The position numbers and the translations under genes were made by a program. The notes below the pieces were generated by a model. That model was not told the DNA's origin, made no database searches, and saw nothing but the letters and a program-made list of their open reading frames with translations. From positions 1 through 64,000 of the forward strand of contig JAOPGA020000821.1 in NCBI GenBank assembly GCA_026419775.2: a DNA stretch of 64,000 nt, in the 5' to 3' direction. Within the stretch, counting starts at the first letter, position 1. Each line of letters starts with the position of its first letter. This DNA comes from Acrasis kona. Its lineage: Eukaryota; Heterolobosea; Eutetramitea; Acrasida; Acrasidae. Below are positions 44,106 through 54,571 of this stretch, one piece after another.

Positions 44106-45322
44106 ATGAGTAAGGCGTCATCAATAAAATCCAAGACCAAAACAACTAAGAAGGAGGGAGCTGACTTCATAAACTCTTCTGAAGCCGAGGCTGAAAAAGA
44201 TGCTCTTCTTAGAGACGTTCAAGAAAAGTTAGAACAGTTAGAACAAAATAGAAGAGAAATACAAGAAGAGAGTGGCAAAAGAAGAGCAGTTACTAAAATT
44301 GAAGGAAGTCTAATCATTAACAAATGCTTGGATCCTAAACTAGCTGAAACGTTGACGGAAGATCAGATGTAAGCCTAGCTATAACTCGTAAATAACCTAT
44401 AAAGGATAGAGAAAGTAATAGGCATTCAATCGCTGAAGCTTGACCGTTGTAATATTGCTGTCATTGAGAATCTAGAATGCTATAATAATCTAACCCACGT
44501 CTATCTACAATACGTAAGCATCAAAGCATCATTATGGTTGTATACTAACTAGGTTTTTAGAATAAGATTGTTAATGTTTCAGATCAGTTTGAATTCATGC
44601 CCAACCTGAAGTTCCTTGCTTTGTTTGGTAATCAAATTAAATCGATCACTAACGAGCTATCGGGATGCACAAAGCTAGAGTTCTTGGATGTATCTAATAA
44701 TCAACTTGAGGAGTTGGACTTGAACAATTTACCAAAATCGATCAAAGTATTAAATGTACAGGAAAATCCTATATCTAAACACATAACTAAAGAAAATGCA
44801 CTTTTGGCATTGCCTGCGTTGATAATGTTGAATGACATGCTTCTAAATGAAGCTAACGATGAGGAAGGTTCTCCAAAAAAAGATGAAGTCTCCCACATAG
44901 TTGCACCTAAGCTTGACGAAGTAACATACTCCAACAACGACCAACCAAACGAAGTAAAAATCGAGAGAACATTTCAACAGGTCATTGATGAAGCGGATGA
45001 CATTGATGAAATTGAAGAAGACGGAACAGAGTTTGAGCGCCCTAAAAGCAGTATGGGAGATATAGAATCGTATAACAAAATGCTTCAAGATTATAGAACT
45101 ATGCAATTGGAGCAACAGGAGTTATTGATGCGAGAAATGGAGGATATGAAGTTGTTAGTGAAGCAACGAAGAGAGGAGCTCGTTCACCAAAGTATCAAGA
45201 GAAGGACTATCATTGAGGAAATGAGAGTAAATCGTGAACAAATTATTTCAGAAATCATGTCGAAAATTCCTGAAATCAAAACTTCGATGGACATTCTGCA
45301 GGATATTGAAAAAGAAAAGTAA
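44106..45322 (+). CDS. Leucine-rich-repeat coiled-coil protein (LRRC46-like)
   Basis: Three exons (44106-44368, 44405-44513, 44561-45322; introns 36 and 47 nt, the second with ACTAAC near its end) join into 377 residues. After a Lys-rich coiled start come four or five SDS22-type LRRs, seen as LTHVYLQYNKIVNV, NLKFLALFGNQIKSI and KLEFLDVSNNQLEELDL, capped by an LRRcap-like ALPALIMLN. The rest is acidic then coiled coil (QLEQQELLMREMEDMK). The arrangement resembles LRRC46/LRRC23-type axonemal or PP1-regulator proteins; exact orthology is not established. If axonemal, the organism has a flagellate stage. Confidence 0.8.
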
Positions 45323-45451
45323 CCCCTTGATAGTTCTGATTTCATGTGTGAACACACATTGAATAAAATACATGTTTGTTAATTGAACACAAATATTTGG
45401 AAATATGTAAGTTTAAAATTTTGATATATTATTTGATAAAGTTTAAGAAAT

Positions 45452-46586
<1,135 letters not shown>

Positions 46587-46669
46587 GCCGGGCTAGCTCA
46601 GTTAAATCTGAATGGAAGAGCGCGAGACTTCTAATCTCGAGGTCGTGGGTTCGAGACCCACGTTCGGTA
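46587..46669 (+). tRNA. tRNA-Arg(UCU) with an enlarged D-loop
   Basis: Full cloverleaf by eye: acceptor GCCGGGC (46587-46593) pairs with GTTCGGT (46662-46668), discriminator A46669; D-stem GCTC/GAGC (46596-46599, 46618-46621); anticodon stem CGAGA/TCTCG with loop CTTCTAA, anticodon TCT at 46630-46632; T-stem GTGGG/CCCAC with loop TTCGAGA. The D-loop is 18 nt (46600-46617), about ten more than normal, as though AAATCTGAAT were inserted into AGTTGGAA. No anticodon-loop intron. CCA is not encoded. It may be a functional gene with an unusual loop, a decaying copy, or a sequence error. Confidence 0.85.
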
Positions 46670-46790
46670 CTTTTACAACACATACAGAACAATTTTATAT
46701 CAGGTAGTCTTTAGACATCGCAAACCAGACAATGGATACCAACCATCTTATTTATATAGTTGCATTTTGAGGTATAAACTCAATGGTATC

Positions 46791-46964
46791 TCACGCTTGA
46801 GTGCTTTTTTTGAGGACCTTTATGGACAACGATTTTAGTGTTTCTGATTTAATCAATTTTGAACCCAACAATTCAAAAACCATGTCATCACTCTTGTATG
46901 CAGAGAATAAACGTAGGGAGGGAATGGGATGGTCGGGTAGGTGACGTTGTTGTCCTTTTGGCAT
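46791..46964 (-). CDS. Possible small protein, 57 residues
   Basis: ATG at 46964 opens a 57-codon frame (MPKGQQRHLPDHPIP ... KSTQA). The second half looks protein-like, but there is no family match in my memory. It may be chance; listed because the surrounding 444 bp hold nothing else. Confidence 0.2.
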   Translation of the reverse strand: MPKGQQRHLPDHPIPSLRLFSAYKSDDMVFELLGSKLIKSETLKSLSIKVLKKSTQA

Positions 46965-47113
46965 GTGGTAGTGAGTGCTTTTATACAATGTGTCCGTGAC
47001 TAGGTGTTATCGTTTCATTCAATTTCGCACATAGAAGAAAAGAGATCAAGTATTCAGTTTAACAAAAAGGAGGTGGCAATAGAGATAATGGAACACTCAC
47101 AGAAGCCCTAATT

Positions 47114-47660
47114 TTATTTACATTTATCTACGTGCTGCGATTTGTAACAATCAGTNTGTAACAATCCGGCGATTAGGTACAATGCACCAGCAATGACCCA
47201 CAAGACACCAGCTTCAGTTTGGAATGATCTGCTGAAGAAGGTATTAAGGAAACTAGTCCATGCGATGGCACCAAGTAACAATACAACTGAAGCGAAAGTG
47301 TACATAACTGTGGCAATACCGTTTAACAAACTTGAGATTAAACTCTTTGGTGCGACTTCGAAGGTGGTAGCTCCGTTACTCAAGTTGTTTGTTTACATGT
47401 GGTACAAGTGATACCATCAACAATGCTGCCTTGCGGATAACGAAGTAGGCAAGGATTAAAGAGGAACCAACAATCCAAATGATGGTACCAGCGTTGAATG
47501 TGTCAAATCTATCAATGCCGGATAACCATATAGTGCGGCACCAATAATCATAAGGATGCTTCCTAAGAAGAAGGCGATGCTACCAAATATGTTCAAGAAG
47601 TTAAGGAGTTCTTAAGTTCTTGTTTCCTAGGTCAAATCCTTAAATGAATGCAAACACTGA
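47114..47660 (-). pseudogene. Four-span membrane protein remnant (YrhK-like)
   Basis: Hydrophobic protein text in at least two minus-strand frames. 47383-47114 reads SSLLNGIATVMYTFASVVLL and EAGVLWVIAGALYLIAGLL; 47580-47420 gives IFGSIAFFLGSILMIIGAAL and, in another frame, FNAGTIIWIVGSSLILAYFV. The repeated GS-rich span pairs with W-[IV]-x-G resemble YrhK-like domains, and the unit seems duplicated. Frame changes between segments and an N at 47156, flanked by a repeated TGTAACAATC, mean either a pseudogene or a poorly assembled live gene. Confidence 0.5.
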
Positions 47661-47681
47661 TGCTAGTGTGAAGATCTGAAG

Positions 47682-47828
47682 CTTTTAAAGGACAACGGAG
47701 TCCGCACCCTCAAACAATGGAAATTGCTCAGCGCAGACAAGAAGGACGAGCTTACAAAATTAGCCGACCCATTTCTCCGAACAAAAGAACACCAAAATAA
47801 AGTGTTTTCAACCAGAGTTAGTCCTTGA
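47682..47828 (+). pseudogene. Crinkler-like C-terminal fossil fragment
   Basis: A 48-codon plus-strand stretch ending at 47828 (LLKDNGVRTLKQWKLLSAD, KKDELTKLADPFL) resembles the short helical C-terminal units of the island genes (compare WLKDNGVDDSVVEKL at 31511-32256). Only this end piece remains. It lies beside the decayed membrane gene, 12 kb from the island. Confidence 0.35.
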
Positions 47829-48056
47829 TTATTTATACAATTAAATGGTGTTTGGGTCCTATATGTCAAGTTTGGTGCGGTGTCGACCGGTATTCTCACT
47901 TTCGATTTGATAATAATGTAGTTTATTGATATTCTCACCGTTTGATGCATTTATGACAAGAGTAATCCGGATGAATATTTCATCACTCACTAATAATGAG
48001 AAGAAGTGAAACCATGAATAAGCATCATCTATTCAAACTAAAAAAACAACAAAAAA

Positions 48057-50674
48057 TTACAATGGTTCCAACTTTATTCCAATATTTGTTGACTCCACCC
48101 CAAGTGAAAAACTGGCCTCTTGTCTGGGATGAAAAGAGCTCACGACCAAAGTCAGCGCTTCTCCCTCTACATTCACCATATAATCCAAATCCAAACAACA
48201 AGCACAATTTCTGTAGTTACCCGACGTGCCCACCACCTTATCAACCGTAGCTAGTTGCACCCGGTTGCCATTATTTTTGAACACGCTCACATTGGTGTGC
48301 AAATCACAAGAAGAAGTATCCAACGTGAACCTTAATTTTGTGCAACCCATAGCAAGAAAAGTCAATTTATATTGTGGATTGGATCGGTAGGTAGGCAGCT
48401 GAGAATTACCGCCGCTGGTGAATTGATTCCAAGCACCTTTGACGGCGACATGGTGGACATAATGATAAGGTATTTGATTTAATTTACAAGGCACATTACC
48501 ATACACTTTTAACGTGTAACACATTTCACGTATTTGTTCGTATTGGGAAATAACAATTTTGTAAACACCAGGGACTTTTACATCCATCACCAATCTCTGA
48601 TGGGGGTCATTGCAATATTTGCCTTTCAGTAAGGGTTGTTCGTTATAGAATATTCTACTGACAGCAGCGTCGTTTACAACGTGCTGATTGAGTGGATAAT
48701 AACAACCGCTTGTGCCATGATAGACGTGACATGTCATGAAGCAGTTATTTCTGGATTGTATGCTGGTCACGTGTTTGGTCAACATGATCCATAGTTGACC
48801 AGTGCCGTTGACCGTGAGGTAATACTGTGGATTGTGGTTCATGTGGTACCTATCATAACCAGTCATGGGTCTATAGATGTGTTCCCATTTATCATGGACG
48901 ATGGTTTTGTAATGAAACAAGTTTGGATCCCAGTTGACGTGCATCACTACAAAATATTGTAACACACTTTCGTAGTCAACCCAAAACACACCATTATCAT
49001 TTTGTAATGCACCAAGAACGTCATAGTTGACTTGTCTTAGTTTGTCGACAGTCCAGTTTATTTTATCGTCGGGACTATATTTACCTTTCCATCTATTTCT
49101 GGTCCATGGATTCTTTAATTGTAACAACCTTGTTCCATCTTGCAAAGTTCTGACATCAAGCACAGCATAGGCGTGACACGCGTGAAGTCCCATATGACTC
49201 TGAGTGATGGGACTATGATTTCCGGTTGAAATTGTAGCCACACATCTTCCGTGTGACATTCCGTCCTCTAACCGCCTCCATGTTAAGTCGATTTGTGGCG
49301 GCTGTAATTTGTCGAGAGTGATCTCCTCTGGTACCCATCCAGTGAGTGCATGTAAATCAATACCAGAATTACTTCCAGGAAAGTCATATCCTCCATTCAA
49401 CTTCATGTATGCTTTTTCAATCAATGACACCCACATTTCTGATTTATTTGTGCTGTGGCTGCATAAAAGTCTGTTGTCCGCTGATACTGGGAATAAGTCG
49501 TCAATGTGAACGCCTCGTGCCACCCTAAGCAATTGTTAGCGACAATGATGGTTCATAATGGTACCCGTTCATGTACAACTTGACCACGTAATGTCCTTGT
49601 GGTTGGTACGATGGATTACCAGAGGAATCTTGAGGATGGATGCAGGAAGTGATTAATTTTTTATTATGCCTTCTTTCAAACGCTGCCGCAACTTTTTGTG
49701 TGAGTCTATTAACATGATGAATGACGAAATACCTGATAAAGATGCTACAAACGAGCAGTCGGTCACGACGGACTGTGTAATACTGTAGGCTGATATAATG
49801 TTTATCATGACTGGAGGGCTGTCTGTATTAATTTGACTTGGTCTCTTCCAACTACGTAAAGTGATGAGACATTGTGGCGCATGTGTAAACTTACCAACTA
49901 AAATACATTTTCTGTTCTTGAGACAATGGTAGGAGATTGTGTGGGTCACAATATAAATAATCAGATGGTGGTATGATTCCGTCCGAATCGTCCCATGGCA
50001 TGTACGTTATACCATTAATGACGCTAGTTGATTTTAGAACTGATGCGTTAGAGTTAAACAATAAATTGAACATTACCTTGAATCTCACGTTGAGTTAGGG
50101 TATTTGGCTCTGGTGGGGATTCCTTGGCTAATTTAACGCTAGTATATTTTTTCAATTGTGTTGCTCTCTCTATGGCATCATGTGCTTGCTTCGCAAAGAA
50201 TTTATTATCTTTCTCATCTTGTGGTTTATTACTTGGAGTTATAATCATAACTTACATTGGAGTAGCTTCATTGACCTAGTGCTGGCCTCCACATACCAAT
50301 TATAAGCATTGTCATAATTCTTGTCCTCATGATAAGAAACAGCCTTTAATAGGCAAAGTAAAGCAATATCTTGGAGGACTGCTTTGACATTTGAATAAGG
50401 TTGCGGCTTTTCAATTCATTTGGTTACTAATTTGTATGTATTATTAAATTACTCTTTGCTGGACTGGTTTCAGTATTTTTTCTGCGCGGTCTACACATGC
50501 TGTCGATAACTTCTCTAGTATATTTTTACATTTTTCATACTCCTCGGACCTTAAGACTTCAAGAAGTAGTGTTGCGGCTTCTATGTACAGCTGACGAGCG
50601 TTTTGAAGTTGATTAGAATCATGTTTTAACGACCCCTCCACTGTAATATCAAAAGCCGACCTTGCCACATTCAT
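48057..50674 (-). CDS. CAPN7: Calpain-7 (PalB-like) cysteine protease
   Basis: Non-classical calpain acting with ESCRT-III at endosomes. Seven exons (50674-50453, 50406-50256, 50217-50077, 50039-49895, 49851-49733, 49691-49565, 49524-48057) with 37-46 nt introns join in frame into about 790 residues. Two N-terminal MIT domains (residues ~1-75 and ~75-165) bind ESCRT tails. The protease core begins LKSTSVINGITYMPWDD; catalytic Cys ~252 is in VVTDCSFVASLS, catalytic His in GLHACHAYAVLDV, Asn in LKNPWTRNRWKG. Two C2-like/CBSW beta domains follow. MIT-MIT-protease with no EF-hand is diagnostic for CAPN7/PalB. Several introns fall inside conserved motifs, and their removal restores them. Confidence 0.93.
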
Positions 50675-50989
50675 CCGTTGTTAAAATTTCACAAAATTGA
50701 TAGCTGTCAGAAAAATCAAACTGGATCAAACCAAATTGCCGAAATAACAAGCTTAAAGACATAAAAGCAGATAATATAGGGCAACTCAACGTTTATTCGT
50801 GTTACTTTTCGGATAGGATTACAAATCCAATAAAGATATTACAATAAAAATCCGAGTTGAGTCAACCCGCATTTCTTCAGTAGCCTTGGTGATGGATACC
50901 CCAATTTAACTTCTGTATATCGACAACGGAAGACTCAGTACTTTGTCAAAATTCACAAACGCTCTGTTCCCGTTCGCAAACATGGGAAT

Positions 50990-51085
50990 TTACATGTTTC
51001 TAATGCTGCGGAGCATCGCATATTGTTTTCTCCAGTCCTTACATAACCTCTCTACTTCATCAATCTCATTCAGTGTAAGTGAACC
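50990..51085 (-). CDS. Possible last exon of an unmodelled small gene
   Basis: A typical 3' splice site (TTGTTTCAG) precedes 31 codons ending at a TAA: GSLTLNEIDEVERLCKDWRK, then QYAMLRSIRNM. The text looks like a real helical protein end. An in-frame upstream piece (HEETNPICTIKHNSES) could join across a 28 nt intron, but no ATG is evident. It occupies the gap between calpain-7 and the SNARE gene. Small LYR- or assembly-factor-like proteins look like this, but I do not recognise it. Confidence 0.3.
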   Translation of the reverse strand, partial: GSLTLNEIDEVERLCKDWRKQYAMLRSIRNM

Positions 51086-51252
51086 CTGAAACAATACTGA
51101 CATCTAATTACACAGATTCACTATTATGTTTTATGGTGCAAATGGGATTTGTTTCTTCATGAAGATGTGAGGATAACGAACAACATCCTTGGTTCTAATT
51201 GATTTGATTTTGTAATAAAATAGATATCTTTTTTTAGATTAATAAAAATAAA

Positions 51253-52120
51253 ATGGGTTTACTAGGAAAGCTATTGGGCAAGTCTACAGCTAATTCCACT
51301 GCTATTGAGCATAGCGATGGGTTCAAACACAGCAAGAACGATGTCACAACATTAGATGAGGGTGACAAAAAATTCTACGAGTTCAAGGCAGAAGTAGACG
51401 ACTTGAACCTTCAAATACAAAAGATAGACATAACGTCTGAAGTAATTCAACAGTGCTACAAACGCTCTATAAATTCAATAACTGAGAAGGATCAAAAACG
51501 TAGTTCAATTAATAATTATGACAACTAACTTGAAAGTGGCTAGAAATGATCTCAAAACATTAATGAGCAGAGCACGGTCTGAATTCATGCTCATCAGAAA
51601 CGCTTTAGAAAAAATGGACAAGGAGTTAAGTGCGTTAGCCAAAGTAGAAGGAGAATCGTCTACTGTGAGAATGAGAGAAATACAAATTTTCAATCTTAAA
51701 AAAACATTAGCTGACAGAATAACTCAACATGAACAGTTAAGAAGTTGGCATAACGATGAGTGTAAAAAAAGAATAAATAGAGCTAGTGCAATGGTGGGAA
51801 CGCAACTAGACGATAATGAAGATGCTGACGTTACAGCCAATGTCTTTCAAAATTCATTGAAATTCAAAGACGGTTATAAGCATACAGTATCTGCATATCG
51901 AGAAGAGGCGGCAGAAACTCTTTCTGACCTACGGGAGATTGAAACAAGTTTTAATGAGTTGCACGAAATGTTTATAGATTTTAGAGCTCTGGTTTATGAG
52001 CAGGATCCTCTATTTGACGTAATAGATGTAAATTTAAGCAGGGCCAATGATTATATGGAGAAGGGACACGACAATATGAAAAAGGCCAGAAAGTACAGAA
52101 AAATGATATCAATTTTCTAG
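51253..52120 (+). CDS. Qa-SNARE (syntaxin-like) without membrane anchor
   Basis: Two exons (51253-51499, 51537-52120; 37 nt intron containing CTAAC) join into 276 residues. N-terminal and central helices fit a syntaxin Habc bundle (KTLMSRARSEFMLIRNALEKM). The SNARE motif is C-terminal: LREIETSFNELHEMFIDF, then ALVYEQDPLFDVIDVN with the zero-layer Gln, then YMEKGHDNMKKARKYRK. The protein stops six residues later (MISIF), where syntaxins normally have their membrane span; a polyadenylation-like AATAAA follows within 10 bp and I see no donor site for another exon. The N-terminus is MGLLGKLLGKS, a plausible N-myristoylation start, which could replace the anchor. That is inference. Confidence 0.8.
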
Positions 52121-52540
52121 ACAATAAATGTTTTATTAGACGCATGGTAATTTGTTAAGATTTGATCATCCTATTCGAAAATGTATTGAAACGAAATGAG
52201 TCCAACTGTATTTTGATGTGAACATGGGGTTTATCATGACAGAATGTTTGCACGTAATGTCCCCATGTGTCGGTTGTTCATCCGCTACCTCAATCAATTG
52301 ACTTTAACCTACATAAATGAGACAAAACTACCTTTATGCAACAACGGCCGCATCGCTGTACTTGAGTTTGGCCTGTGGAATTCCTCAATAACAAACCTGC
52401 TACAAAGCCATATATAGAGTAAAAAATGTGGAAGTTAGTATTGGATATTTAAAGTATAATTATAGGAACGTGTTCCCGCACCGAATCTGAGTTTGAAACG
52501 GATAAATTTGTAATCAAGTGAATTTGAAAAAACCACAAAC
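52121..52540. other. Spacer before P450 reductase
   Basis: 420 bp with the SNARE 3' untranslated region and the reductase promoter. No frame seen. Confidence 0.45.
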
Positions 52541-54526
52541 ATGTTCTTATATGTCGCGGTAGCAGCGGCACTGATTCTATCAGTATATTGGTTCTTTTTA
52601 AGAGGTAGCGATGATGTACAAGTAGTAGAAAGTTCAGATAGTGGAAGTAAATTCCAAGATGATGGCCGAGTGAAAATGTTAATTTTATTCGGTTCTCAAA
52701 CAGGTACTGCCGAAGAGTATGCAAACACTCTCGCAGAAGAAGCTTCTCGTAGTTACGGCTTCAACGCAGTCGCGGTGGACATGGTAGATTTTGACCCAGA
52801 AGAACTCAACGGTGAAAAGCTAGTTGTGTTCCTTGTTGCCACATACGGAGAAGGAGAGCCAACTGACAATGCAAGAGACTTCTATGACTGGCTAAAGGAA
52901 AGTTCACGCGATAAGGACTCCTTGAATGGCGTTCAGTACACAGTTTTTGGTCTCGGAAACAAGCAATACAAAATTTACCAAGCCATGGCCAGGTATTTCG
53001 ATGCCAGACTCAAAGACCTCGGTGCAGAGAGGATTTTTGAATTGGGTGAAGGAGACGCCGATGCCGACATCGAGGAAGATTACGAAGATTGGAGATCAAG
53101 ATTGTTACCAGAGATGGCTAAGATATTCGACACCAAAGTCGACGACAATGAACAAGAAGTTGCAGAGCCCAAATATGAGCTCAAGTTTGAAAATCCACCT
53201 GCTCCAAGACCCAACAGCTCAAGTCCACCAGTAAGTCCCAATCCAGACGGCAAGGTCAACCTTCCCCCGTTCGACATTGCACGTGGCAGCAGCGAACCAG
53301 ATCAAAAGACTCCATTCTTCGCACCCGTTTTGGTTAACAGGTCTTTGTTCACAGTTGAGCACAACTTGAACCCAGACAAGCGCAACACTGTTCACATTGA
53401 CTTTGACTTGACAGGTAGCAGAGTCAAATATGAGGCAGGTGACCATTTAGCCATTCTACCCAAGAATCCCGATCACATTGTGCAACGCTACTTTGACAGA
53501 CTAGGCGTCGACGAAAACAAGGCCGATCGCATGGTCGTCAGCATGATCAACAAGAAGGATTTGAGCAAAGGAAATTACTTTAACAGAAAATGTTCATTAC
53601 GCACTGCCTTCAGCCACTACTTGAACTTGACCAGCGTAGCGTCCAAGAAGGCATTAAAGATCTACGCTCACTACGCAAGAGATCCAGCAGAACAAAAGGA
53701 ACTTCAAATGTTATCGGCAAACACCGAAGAAGGAAAAGAACTTTATCGTCAAAAAGTACGTGACGAGTGCGCGACACCATTAGACATTTTGCTTCAGTAC
53801 AAGTCCGTTCAGATCCCACTCAACCATTTTGCTGAGACCATCTCAAGGCTACAACCTCGTTACTATTCCATTGCCTCCTCCTATTCATACGATCCTACGA
53901 AAGTCAGCATTTGCGTCGCAGTCGTTCGCTACAACGCCATCAGCGGCGGAAAGCTTGTGGAAGGGTCAGCGTCGTCATATTTGGAGAGATTAACGCCAGG
54001 ACAAAAGTGTTACCTTTACGTGCGTAAGAGCAACTTCCATCTACCAAGTGACACTTCACGACCAGTCATTATGATTGGACCCGGAACTGGTTTGGCTCCG
54101 TTCGCAGGTTTCCTTCAACAAAGAAGATCACAAAAGGAAAAGAACAAGACTTTAGGAAAGAGCATGTTGTTCTTCGGATGCAGACATCGCGAACACGATT
54201 ACATTTACAATCAAGAGTTGGAAAAGTCACACAGCGACAACATCATTGATAATTTGGAACTTGCATTTTCTAGAGATCAGAACAGCAAGATTTACGTACA
54301 GCACAAGATTGAACAAAAGAAGGACGAGATTTGGAACTTGTTGAGCGACCCCAAGAAGTGCATCATTTACATTTGTGGAGACGCCAAGCGCATGGCCAAG
54401 GATGTAGAGAACACTTTGTGTAAAATTATAGGAGAGAAGGGAGATATGACGCCCGATCAAGTACAATTGTTTGTGGATGAGTTGTCGAACCAAGGACGTT
54501 ACTTGAAGGATGTTTGGTCTGCTTAA
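52541..54526 (+). CDS. NADPH-cytochrome P450 reductase
   Basis: Diflavin enzyme passing electrons from NADPH via FAD and FMN to cytochrome P450s on the ER. 661 residues, one exon. Residues 1-22 are a membrane anchor (MFLYVAVAAALILSVYWFF). FMN domain: LILFGSQTGTAEEYANTL, FLVATYGEGEPTDNA, FGLGNKQYKIYQAM. FAD domain: LQPRYYSIASS. NADPH domain: IGPGTGLAPFAGFLQQRR, FFGCRHREHDYIY, YICGDAKRMAKDV; C-terminus RYLKDVWSA with the aromatic Trp that stacks on FAD. Length and motif order are those of CPR rather than the fused P450BM3 or nitric-oxide synthase types. The next gene starts 45 bp after the stop. Confidence 0.95.
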   Translation: MFLYVAVAAALILSVYWFFLRGSDDVQVVESSDSGSKFQDDGRVKMLILFGSQTGTAEEYANTLAEEASRSYGFNAVAVDMVDFDPEELNGEKLVVFLVATYGEGEPTDNARDFYDWLKESSRDKDSLNGVQYTVFGLGNKQYKIYQAMARYFDARLKDLGAERIFELGEGDADADIEEDYEDWRSRLLPEMAKIFDTKVDDNEQEVAEPKYELKFENPPAPRPNSSSPPVSPNPDGKVNLPPFDIARGSSEPDQKTPFFAPVLVNRSLFTVEHNLNPDKRNTVHIDFDLTGSRVKYEAGDHLAILPKNPDHIVQRYFDRLGVDENKADRMVVSMINKKDLSKGNYFNRKCSLRTAFSHYLNLTSVASKKALKIYAHYARDPAEQKELQMLSANTEEGKELYRQKVRDECATPLDILLQYKSVQIPLNHFAETISRLQPRYYSIASSYSYDPTKVSICVAVVRYNAISGGKLVEGSASSYLERLTPGQKCYLYVRKSNFHLPSDTSRPVIMIGPGTGLAPFAGFLQQRRSQKEKNKTLGKSMLFFGCRHREHDYIYNQELEKSHSDNIIDNLELAFSRDQNSKIYVQHKIEQKKDEIWNLLSDPKKCIIYICGDAKRMAKDVENTLCKIIGEKGDMTPDQVQLFVDELSNQGRYLKDVWSA

Positions 54527-54571
54527 TAAAAATAACATTTTTGCGATTTGATTGGTATTTTATTCTTTACA

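Noticed and set aside
49653-49949. Separate small gene in the calpain region
   Set aside because: It is calpain exon 5 read through its flanking introns; splicing restores the protease core.
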